Below, piece after piece: positions 44,546 through 53,660 of a DNA stretch of 64,000 bases. The notes below the pieces were generated by a model. It worked only from the letters and a program-made list of their open reading frames with translations. It searched no databases and had not been told where the DNA came from. How positions within the stretch are numbered: the stretch's first letter is position 1; every line of letters begins with the position of its first letter. The stretch is taken from positions 1-64,000 of the forward strand of contig QRFJ01001913.1 of assembly GCA_006176705.1 (NCBI GenBank). The letters run 5' to 3'. The stretch comes from Cocos nucifera. Its lineage: Eukaryota; Streptophyta; Magnoliopsida; Arecales; Arecaceae. The position numbers and the translations under genes were made by a program.

Positions 44546-45770
44546 CTAAACTTTGCTAGGAGAGTTGATTTCTCTTTCGGCTCGCTCTCGCCTTTCCATG
44601 ACTCGTCTTCTCATATTTCCAAGACTTGGAAGTGCCACTTTTGAGCTCATAGAGGAGATCACCTGAAAGAAGATCGGATGGAGAAACCTGACTAGAGGAG
44701 ATCATCCGAAAGGAGGATGACTGACGAAGTTCATCCCGATGAGAGCACAACTAAGAAGATCATCTGAAAAGAGATCATCCAGAAGGAATACTGGAGAAGA
44801 TCCACTTGAGGAGTCTGGAAGGCATCCAACTACGGGTAGTTTGGAAGGAGTTCCACTGGAGGAGGCCCGACTGGGGCATCACTGAGGGAGTTCAGAAGAT
44901 GGGAGGAGTTCGGCTGGAAGGAGTTCGGCCGAAAGGAGCTTATCTAGTGATCGGATGGAGATTGACTGGAGAGAGCTTGGTTGGCGGTTGTAGATGGCTA
45001 TGATACTTTTGTGATTCAATCATTTCTTTTGAAGCTCTATAACTTTCATGAATGCTTGAAAGTTAATATGGTGGAGACGAGGCTCTTTCGCTCACGCATC
45101 CAAAGCTCTTGGTGCGAGAATGCAGAGATCCATCACTATTTGCAGATTATAGAAGTTCATCCAGGAAGGAGGAGTTCTGTCGATTTGGTGCCAATCTAGT
45201 GTTGAACAATCCGAATGAATTTCGATAAGGAGAGAGTCCAAGCAGCTTCAAAGTCTGTCTGGCCAAACTGCATCATGATCGATCACTTAATTGCTTCAAA
45301 AACCACCACCACTATTCAAGCTCGTTCGGGCAAGACCCATGAGGCTTCGAAGGTTCTTGAGTCATTGCATGAAGTTGGCCACGATTATCGTCATTGGACG
45401 AGGTCGCCCCAAGGCTCGAATCCTTTTCAAACTTTGGTAGGAAGGGGTTTATCCTTAACACATGCCCCCTACTCCTGAGTTCGAATTTCGAAAGAAGGGA
45501 GTAAAGGAATGCGAGTGTCGAAGTCCTTTTCCACCTTTCATGCCCTTTGTAGAGAAAGTCTTAGCACTATCTTTGCTGACACCAAAGCTTCTTTAGTACA
45601 ACTTGACTTGAAAAGATGAATTTCTGAAACTCTCATCGAAGCACTGCCCAAGGTGTGGTGTAATAAAGATTCCGACCATTGCCACTCTACTACCATGATG
45701 AGGGAGATATGTGTCGATCTGAAGTTGGTCGGTGGAGATCTGCAATCATGATCGTCCCAAATTCTTATGG
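44546..45770. other. Region 5' of the antisense ORF, no supported gene
   Basis: About 1.2 kb. Positions 44,640-44,990 hold imperfect repeats of GATCATCCGAAAGGAGGAT and GGAGTTCGGCCGAAAGGAG; the latter looks like the complement of units in the solo LTR. The rest (45,000-45,770) is unremarkable. In a Tat element this zone would be between the antisense ORF and the 3' LTR, but I could not identify LTR ends. Confidence 0.4.
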
Positions 45771-45780
45771 CTATTTAAAC
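45771..45780 (+). promoter_or_regulatory. Possible TATA box of the antisense ORF
   Basis: CTATTTAAAC, about 310 bp before the ATG at 46,088, followed by a C/T-rich stretch that would be an ordinary plant 5' untranslated region. No other evidence of a promoter. Confidence 0.35.
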
Positions 45781-46087
45781 TCATCTTCCTCTTTGAGATT
45801 TCATTTTGCATAGATCACCTCTCTTTTCCTCTGGTCTCCTTCTTCCTTCTGCTCTAGAGCACCAGTGTCTTCCATCATTTCCTTCGATTCCTGGAGGTTC
45901 TTTCTTTCTGTTTTCATCGAGTTTGCCACCTCTCCATTCTTTTTTATTGATTTAGGTCAGTTCTTGAACCCTCCTTTTTGATCATTCGTGTCTTTTAGCA
46001 TCTTTGCCCATTTGATTTTTTTGAGAGGGTCTCAAATTTTATTTTTATTGATTTTTTAGGGATTTTCTCTACTTTAGTTTGATCCTC

Positions 46088-46680
46088 ATGTCCTCTGAAA
46101 AATCTTGATCAACTAGTTCTGGAAGCTCGGCCCATTTGGCTTTAATAGATCCTCCCCATAAGGACCCCGAACTTATAGAGGTACCTCGACCATCCTTCGT
46201 CCCCGATACTATCCCATGCAATCTTTGGCCAGAAGACCTTTCATTGATTAGGATTCACTTCGGAGTCCCTTTCGATTATGAACTTGAACTCCCTGATCCT
46301 AGCGATCGAGCCTATTCTCCTCCTGATCAGACTTGTTTGTATGTTGAAACCCTTCAAGCAGGACTTCGGCTATCCATACCTTCTTTCATAATCAACTTAT
46401 TCAAATTCTTAAACATTTTCTTTGCCGCTATGACACCAAACTCCTTTAGGTTCATTATAGGATTTCTCTCCTTATGCGTTATGGCTGACGTTCGACCTTC
46501 TATCTCCTTATTCTGTAACTTCTTCACCTTCAAACATCATCCAACCACCAAAGATTGATGGTTTGTGTCTTTTTAGTTCAGCAAGAAGGGGTTACTCAAG
46601 GGTGTCCCTTCTTCCATTAATAATTGGAAGGAGAAATTCTTTTTTGTCTCATATCTTTTTTTTTAGAACTAGGACTTTCT
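46088..46680 (+). pseudogene. Tat-element antisense extra ORF, N-terminal 'gypsy type transposon' domain
   Basis: Plus-strand ORF opposite to the G2 pol. ATG at 46,088 (MSSEKS), a TGA six codons later, then 140 open codons to 46,558. The sequence LSLIRIHFGVPFDYELELP ... GLRLSIPSFIINLFKF ... FRFIIGFLSLCVM matches my recollection of the plant domain annotated as putative gypsy type transposon (Transposase_28). The frame continues degenerately past 46,558 (KKGLLKGVPSSINNWKEKFFFVS). The molecular role is unknown; in Tat elements such ORFs lie antisense beyond pol. Broken by at least three stops here. The call rests on remembered family features, not a search. Confidence 0.7.
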
Positions 46681-46907
46681 TCCTAGGATGACATAAGAAA
46701 TTCGATCCGTCAAGCCTCTGAACTTGAGAAAGAGGATCGAGACTCGGTCGATAAGCTAAAAAACTACCAAGCTCCCTCAATCTCCAAGCTGCTAGATGAT
46801 CAAACCTTGTTCGACATTGGTCTTAGTTCTCTCAATCTGATAGATAGTCCTTTGTAGTCCACCAATTATGCGTGGTCTCTTTCTTTTTCTAACATTGATT
46901 TTTTCTT

Positions 46908-47410
46908 TTGCAGAAATGACTCCTGAGGAGAGGAACCGCCTAGCCAAGTGGATCAAGTCCCTCAGGAGGAAGGATAGCTCCACCAGAGAAACATTAAAGA
47001 AGGCTTGCATTGATGAGCCAATCCTGATCATGTCGATCCAGGCAGTGCCCATCCCAGAGGCTGATGTGGCAGCACCAACTCTGACCTTGCCTTAAGAGGA
47101 TGTGGCCCCAGCACCTCCTAAGTAGCATGAGGTTGTCAAGAAGAAGAAGAAGAAAAAGGATGCCGTCAGATAAAAGATAAGGAGGATGGCAGAAAACTCG
47201 AGTGGTGAGGGCTCCGATCAAAAGCGAGCTTCCTTGGATGACTGGGAGGTCATCCAATCCCTGATGAAGAGCAGCATCCTCCTGCATATTATCGATAAAA
47301 TGGTTGGGATGGAGGATGCGGTGAGATTCAATGAATCCTTCGCTGCCTTCCTTGAGGTAATTAACACTTTCGAACTTGATCAAATGCGGGATGTACTTCC
47401 AAAGCTCTGA
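46908..47410 (+). pseudogene. Antisense extra ORF, middle part
   Basis: Begins after a pyrimidine-rich tract and TTTTGCAG (46,905-46,912 or so), which looks like an intron acceptor, then MTPEERNRLAKWIKSLRRKD. A lysine run (KKKKKKK, near 47,140) precedes a block, MAENSSGEGSDQKRASLDDWEVIQSLMKSSIL, open to 47,410. Stops at about 47,095, 47,125 and 47,172. The lysine run could be a nuclear localisation signal. No catalytic motif is visible. This part bridges the N-terminal domain and the coiled coils in the same orientation. Confidence 0.6.
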
Positions 47411-47463
47411 CTTAATTTCTTTCTATCCTACTGCCGTGGCATTACTTGTTTGCCCATTCAAAG

Positions 47464-48009
47464 GTAGTCGATCTCCGCCAAGTTGAGTTTTCCAAGGCTC
47501 TCCGAAAGGCTCAGGTTGAGACAGAAAGGGTTTAGGCTGAGGTTAATCGTTTGAAGGCGGCCTCGGAGGAACAAACTACTGAGGCCAATCATCTTTGAAA
47601 GGCATTGAGGAGAGAAGAAGAGGTTTCTATGGAGCTGAGGATGGCCTTGACTCTTTTGAAGGATAAAAGGAAGAAGGCTGAAGAGGAGGTCCATTTTGAG
47701 AGGGAGCGGGCTATCGAGGCCTTTAGGTCCTCCAAAGCAATGGAAGATATCAAGATTACCTTCACCCAAAAAGCTTTTCTGGAGGGATTTGAGATCTACA
47801 TGAAGAGGGTTATGAAGAAATTTTCAGAGGTAGATCTTGACCTTTTGACAGACAAGCCTAGTGAAGAAGCCGATCCTTCTAATGCTAAGGCCACCTCTCT
47901 TGTTACCGAACCTACCCCTGAAGCTTCAGGACCTATAGCTGAGCCTGAGGCCGCAAGGAATGCACCGACCTCACCTACTTCTGAACTGGCTGAGGTCGAA
48001 AATCTTTGA
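47464..48009 (+). pseudogene. Antisense extra ORF, first coiled-coil block
   Basis: Plus-strand frame VVDLRQVEFSKALRKAQVE, then, after two stops, 134 open codons from 47,605 rich in Glu, Lys, Arg and Leu with heptad spacing (LTLLKDKRKKAEEEVHFERER), then FLEGFEIYMKRVMKKFSEVDLDLL and a Pro/Glu/Ala-rich tail to the TGA at 48,007. Such a coiled coil plus FLEG-type segment is the usual second half of these extra proteins as I know them. Likely a structural or interaction protein; function not established. Confidence 0.65.
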
Positions 48010-48149
48010 TTACTTATACTTTTCTTTCTTTTTTTTTGATATACTCAAATATTTTTAGAAATGAAAATGAACTTCTTTCCTCTTTACATTTATGCTATGG
48101 AGAATGTTATTCAGTGTCCCTTTAGTAACCAGAGTTGAGATCCATTATC

Positions 48150-48660
48150 CCCGACCAACACCGAGCCATTGCCCCATAGGATCTCTCTACAACCAATAGC
48201 CAAGGAATATAAGAGGGAAATTCACCGTTTAAAGAAGAAGCTGAAGAAGATCGAGGATGAGCTTTAGAAATCTAGGAAGAATGCTTCTGAGGCCACAATT
48301 GAAGTAACCCACCTCCACAAGTTTCACATGAAGGACTCCGCAAGCATCAGCATCAAGAAGGGCACCTTCGAGAGAGAATTGGTCAAGCTAAAAAAGAGTG
48401 CCAGCGATAAATCCTAGGTGCTAACTGCAAAGATCAATTCCCTCCAAGTGGAGCTCAAGGCAGCGAGAGAGAAAATCTAACTGCTGGAGGGAAGCTCGCC
48501 ATGGTCTACCGACAAGGCTCAGTATGAATGGGATTGGTTCCAAAGATTTTTTGCACTCTAAAAGCAACTATATGATGCTAAGTCTGCCTATGAGACCTAC
48601 TGGATGGGCTGGTGTGGTAGGATATCCAAACTTGAGCAGCATCTCCGAACTATCAACAGC
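48150..48660 (+). pseudogene. Antisense ORF region, second coiled-coil block, left of E5
   Basis: A readable plus-strand frame, IAKEYKREIHRLKKKLKKIEDEL, continues with four stops to the E5 insertion point (KLEQHLRTINS). Lys/Glu/Leu-rich, predicted coiled coil. It resumes in the same frame on the other side of E5 at 59,154. Stops near 48,267, 48,416, 48,478 and 48,558 mean it was already decayed, or decayed since. Confidence 0.6.
48656..48660. repeat. Left target-site duplication of E5 (ACAGC)
   Basis: ACAGC immediately before TGTTAG. The identical ACAGC is at 59,149-59,153. This pair fixes the LTR ends as TGTTAG...CCTTCA. Confidence 0.92.
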
Positions 48661-49732
48661 TGTTAGATATATGTGCCCTAGAAGCCAGAATTGGCTGACA
48701 CTTGTAATACACTTCTAGGGGCAAAATTATAATTTTGACTATAATTAATAAAATGGGTTATTTTCTATCACACCTGTGTATTTAGTGTCTGTGATACATC
48801 CTTTGAGTTAATGGTAATGATAATTCATATTTTCAAGATTTGAAAATTTAAGACATGAATAATCATTATTAACTCATAAACAGCTCCCGACCATAGGATC
48901 ATCACGAGGATGGTGATTGATCCGGAAGGTTGGTGTACGATCACTTCTCTTTAGTAGATGAGTCTTGAATCTACGGTGTGGAGACACCGAAGCGAGAGTA
49001 CAGGTACTCGTTAGAGAACGAGGGCACTGAGCGTGACCACCTCGAGTAGTCATTAGGAAGTCTACCTTCTCGTCAATGACTGACTCGATGCTGCAGTAGG
49101 TGTGTCTGGTTCTTTGACCTGAGGTGCATCGGCAGTTCACCTTGAGGGTGTTATAGTTTGACTACACCATTACTCGGTCTCCTAGCCATATGGAACCCTG
49201 AGGTGTATGTTGGCTATAGCATGTTCATTGTAGGAACTGGATTGCATCAAGATGGAATCTATCTACCTCGGTGGTAGAGGAGCAGCCCTATGATGATCAT
49301 GAGAATCAAGTCCAGAAGCCCATGGCCATGGCAGAGTGAAATAATAGAAAGAGTTTTTATTTAGGTTTTCACATCGGACTTGAATCGAATGATTACATCA
49401 TATGACAGAAACTAGGGTTTGACGAGTTCACCTTAACCCTAATCTGATCGGGGCTCAAGATAGAAGAACTTAATCACACAGGTAGCTGCACCAAGAGGTT
49501 CGCATTCAGCTCTGATGGGTTGCCACCATATACTGCTAGGTGTCACTGGTGGATTTTGGGAGCAATTAGAATGATTTAGATGATCGATCATTCTAGCTGT
49601 TCGAATCAGAAGAGTTCTGATCCATCGAAAGGAGTTTCGATGATGTCGATGATAGAGATCATGACATATCCCATTACCATACAGAACTGAACCTAACTGG
49701 GTCACACAAATAAGGGTTTGAATCTGGTGATC

Positions 49733-49761
49733 ATCAATTGAACTGATCTAGTTCAATTGAT
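49733..49761. repeat. 12-bp inverted repeat in E5 5' LTR
   Basis: ATCAATTGAACT, loop GATCT, AGTTCAATTGAT; perfect arms. Loop sequence differs from E1 (GGATT) while the arms are kept. Confidence 0.7.
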
Positions 49762-49989
49762 CTGAATGAGATTCAATTAGGTTCAAGGAAAATCGTGCTA
49801 GCACTCGATTGAACCTAACGTTCTTCTTTTACTATCATAAATAAGTTGTCCTGACTGAGCCAAAGGAGTTTGTGCTCAATCAGAGGCCTTCACTTGGTCT
49901 GACTGGAGCTTGTTGTCCAGGTCAGAAAAAGGGTTGTCTTATTTTGTAAGACAATACCTGCCATTTTTGGTCACCTGCCATTTCTCGTC

Positions 49990-50050
49990 CTTTGACTTTG
50001 GTCAAAAGTTGACCTTTGACTGGTCAAATGTTGACCATTGACACTTTGAC
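49990..50050 (+). promoter_or_regulatory. W-box-like cluster in E5 5' LTR
   Basis: Within about 60 bp there are five TTGAC cores on the plus strand (followed by T, C, T, C and A) plus a final TTTGACT, and two GGTCAAA on the complement. TTGAC(C/T) is the core recognised by WRKY factors. It lies about 320 bp upstream of the TATA box. The same cluster occurs in every LTR here. Confidence 0.6.
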
Positions 50051-50367
50051 TTCTTGTCCATGTGTCATGCACCTATTGGAGAGCTGGTGGGGGCCTGTCC
50101 CCCTGCCAGAACCTGGCAAGGAGGAGGGCGCACGCCACCCTAGGCGTGTGCCCAAGTTGGAGGCGCCTTGGAGTCCCTTGTTGGACAGGGACTCCATCTC
50201 CTTTTTGGATTCCAATTAGAGTTCTCCTAAGAACCAACTTTGACTGGTCTTAGGCGGCCATCTAAGGAGGAATCCAGGGGACTCTATTCCCACCAATCAG
50301 ATTTAGATCTGATTTCACAAAGGGTTGTGATTGGTTGGGAAGAAGAGGAGTTGGATCACGCTTAGTC

Positions 50368-50376
50368 TATAAATAA
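50368..50376 (+). promoter_or_regulatory. TATA box of E5 5' LTR
   Basis: TATAAATAA, 28 bp or so after an inverted CCAAT in GATTGGTTGGG. Conserved in position in the 3' LTR (58,559-58,567). Confidence 0.7.
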
Positions 50377-50975
50377 GACCCTGCGCCCAACTCAGATTCA
50401 ATGCTAATCAATTGAAAGATTTCCCATGCCCCAAGGCTGCCTCTCCCCTCCTCCTCCATGCCAAGTCCATCTTCTCCCTCTCCTCTCCATGCCCAAAGTA
50501 GTTTTGGGATCTTAGGTTGGTGCAATCCAGATCAAGAGAAAGGCGATCAGAAAGCTAGAAGGCTGCACTGCTGCAAAGGACAACTGCTGATCTTCGAAAG
50601 GAGTTTTGAAGATCCTCCAAATTAGATCCAGATCTGAATTTTTGGAGACATGATAGAGAAGAAGAGGAATCTCTAGATCCAGCTCTGAAATGGATACTGG
50701 TAGAGGCCAGGCACTTGCGTGGCTAGATCCAGAACCTTCCGCTTGCTTAGAGGATCATCAACGGATAATAGGATTATCCTACATAATCAGGTAAATTAAA
50801 TATGATTTAATTTATCTACATTTTATTTTAAATTATTAAAATAATAAAAATTAGAATCTTGAAAATATTCTAGATCTAATATGGGATCAAAGAGAATTTT
50901 TTTTTAAAATATATCTCTTGATTCCGATCAGATCTGAACGAACCTGGTCTAAAAAATCAGGATTTTTTCTTCAAC

Positions 50976-50988
50976 TGGTATCAGAGCC
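50976..50988 (+). other. E5 primer-binding site
   Basis: TGGTATCAGAGCC, two bases after the LTR end; a perfect match to the site used by copia elements primed by initiator Met-tRNA. Confidence 0.93.
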
Positions 50989-52869
50989 AAGATTCTAAAG
51001 TATTTAGATCTGAATTTTAAATTTATTTTAATTAGAAAATATAAGTGAATTTCAGATGTCACATGAGATGTGATCAGATCTGAAATCAGAAGAAATTAAA
51101 ATTAAATGATTTGGATCTAAGATTATGAAAATATGCATGACTAGTTCTAAAATAGAATAAATTCTATAGAATAGTCTTTGCATGTCTTATGAATTTAATC
51201 TTGATTAAATCATATTTTAGATCTTCTTTATTTACTATTTTTTGATATTATAAGTTATTATAATAATATCTTAAAAAATAGCAAATAAAAATTATTTAAT
51301 TTTAAATATCATATGAGATATGATTGATGCATGTCTAGACTAGTTGTAGAATAGTTCTACATAATTGTCTAGATTAGAATTTATTTTGATTAAGATCAAT
51401 TTAAATCTAATTTTTTAGATTATTATGAGATAATTTAGATCTAAAAATATGCATGATTCATGATACATGAGATGTATGCAAAATATGCCATGATTAGATC
51501 TAATTTGTATATGAGATATATGATATAGATCTATAAACTTGTTTTGTAGTATTGACATGTTCCTGATTAAGGCGTTCCTCTTAGGCCGTCCGATCATAAG
51601 AATGAAAGAAGGATTTAAAGACCCTCTCCTCCCATCCAATGGGGTGTTCTTATGACGTGTAGGGGTGCTGCGTGTTCATCCTTAATCAGAAACCCAAAAC
51701 TTACTTTCTGCAAAACCCTAGATCCTGAAACCCTAGGATTTATTATGCATATTTTGTTTATGAACCCTACTTAATTAAGAATTAAGATTATGGAATATTA
51801 ATTAGGTCTAAAATTGAGAATTTCAGATCTAAGACATATTCATAATACTGGGTTTGGGCTTGGGTAGCTCAATTAGGTCTAAGCGGTTGATCAAACCGAA
51901 TCAAGAGTTGGTTAGATGGGATCAACAATGCTTAAATTGACCAGCCTAATAGGATTAAGTCTGGGTCAAGATCGAGTCACGATCAAGCAAGACCTAATTA
52001 GGCTCAGAGGTTAGAGTCTGGATTGTAGGCTAACCCAATTGGTTCTGACTCAACAATTTGGTGTCTAAGGTAAGTTTGGCACATACGACCGACTGGTTTT
52101 TAATTGAAAGCTACTCGACCTGAATGCGTTCTTGTACGAGTTAATGGCATATTCCTTCCACCGATCTCACTTACCTGGCCATATCTGTTGACACAGTTCT
52201 TGATTTGAGGTGGTCAATAATCCGAGCTAACCCATGCCACTAGGTTAGTCATAATTGTTATGACTATGACCAAGTCTAGTTTAATGAGACCTGAATCAAT
52301 TCTCCCTAAGAAAAGATTAAGTCTGAGGTCTTCCACCATTGTAGATGTGCGGGCCCTTCCCAGGGTTGATTGTTCTCGGCTGGATACAGTGGCTCAGTTG
52401 CACCGGGAAGACGCAAACCATGTCTATTAGGCATTGGATGCTATGGGCTGGAGGATGAGTTGGGCTCAATATTTCGGATACGGTGAGAGACTCAATTAGG
52501 AATCCCAGTCTATGCAAATGGTGGGTCTGACTTAACTAAGGAGTGGATCAATATTTTCAGGATACGGTGAGATTCATGAATTAGAGACCAAGTTTGGGTG
52601 CACCATGATTAGAGAATCATTGAACAAGAGTTGTTCACTCATTGGCTAACCCATCACCAATAACTGTTAGGTGAGGTGATGAGTCAGTTGGTGAGACCGC
52701 ACCACCCACTAGAAATCATTAATCGTGGAGATTTTTGCATCTCTACAGAGGGAGTGTAGGGATCCGAGAAAATAGTGGGAGCTAATTTGTTTAAAAATAA
52801 AATCCCTAAATAAATTGGTCAAGTCAAAATTATAGTATCTAACTAGAATCTTTGACTCTCTACAGAAAA
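50989..52869 (+). other. E5 non-coding 5' leader
   Basis: About 1.88 kb without a supported ORF, long for a copia element. AT-rich to about 51,540, then more balanced. A motif CAATATT..CGGATACGGTGAGA occurs twice (near 52,470 and 52,551). May hold packaging or translation-control structure; that is inference. Confidence 0.6.
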
Positions 52870-53660
52870 ATGTCTGCGTCCAACCCATTGGCACGTATCC
52901 TGGACACACATAGACTGATCGGACCCAATTATAAAGATTGGCTCAGGAACTACAAAATTATTTTGGGTTCTGAGAAGTTAACCCATGTTTTGGACCAGGA
53001 CCCTCCCACATTACCAGCCCATCCATCTGTTAAACAGAGAGTGTCTCTGGAAAAATGGATTGACGAAGATAATAAGGCCAGATATTACATGTTGGGCTCG
53101 ATGTCTGATGAGCTCCAGCGCCAACATGAAGATATCGGGACTGCTCGCCAAATGTTGGCTCACCTACAGGAGATGTTTGGTGAACAGAGTCGCGCAGCCA
53201 AATATCAAGTCAGAAAATGACTTTTTAAGGCTAAGATGCATGATGGGCAGTCAGTCCAAGATCACTGTCTGACAATGATCAAGGACATGGAAGAGCTTGA
53301 GAAGCTCGGTGTGAAGTTAGACTTGGATCTACAGAACGATATTATTCTGCAATCCTTGACTGATGCATATGGGCAATTCATCATGAATTACCACATGCAT
53401 AAACTTCAAAATTCCTTGGCCGAGTTGAATGAATATGCTTGGTTACCGCTGAGCTTTCTATGAAAGGTTCTAAAGGCTCAGTTCTTGCTATGGAACGGAA
53501 CTTCTTCCAAAAGAAAGTCTTATGGAAAGAAAAAGAAGTCTGCGAAAAAGCAAAAGGTGGAAGGATCAAAGAAGAAGAAGGCAGAATCCGAAGAAGAAGG
53601 TCGATGGCAAAGGAAAGTATTTCCATTGCAACAGCGATGGCCACTTGGAAGCGGAAACTG
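52870..53660 (+). pseudogene. E5 copia gag, broken
   Basis: ATG at 52,870 opens MSASNPLARILDTHRLIGPN; 116 codons are open to a TGA at 53,218-53,220. The ATG at 53,236 opens the second block, MHDGQSVQDHCL. One extra base near 53,427 and another near 53,438 shift the frame within the LAELMNML helix; it is regained near 53,485 in the basic linker. The zinc knuckle has Tyr (TAT, 53,618-53,620) for the first Cys, and an extra T near 53,645. Domain order is UBN2-type Gag, Lys-rich linker, CCHC. An upstream in-frame reading from 52,852 lacks an ATG, so 52,870 is the start. Confidence 0.9.

Larger units (their letters stand above)
48661..50973 (+). repeat. E5 5' LTR
   Basis: 2,313 bp, TGTTAG...TCTTCA. 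Contains the inverted repeat at 49,733-49,761, the TTGAC cluster at 49,990-50,050, and TATAAATAA at 50,368-50,376. Promoter of the element and, through read-through, potentially of neighbours. Confidence 0.95.

Noticed and set aside
45410..45435. GGCTCGAATCC as a possible tRNA T-arm
   Set aside because: No matching A-box, acceptor stem or anticodon arm could be found around it.
45215..45478. Plus-strand 87-codon ORF before the antisense ORF
   Set aside because: No recognisable motif and no conservation visible elsewhere in the window; could be chance.
49439..49705. 88-codon minus-strand ORF repeated in LTRs (also 57,629-57,895 and 16,903-17,169 on the other strand)
   Set aside because: Conserved only because the LTRs are recent copies; it lies in the regulatory U3 region, antisense to the element, and resembles no known protein family.
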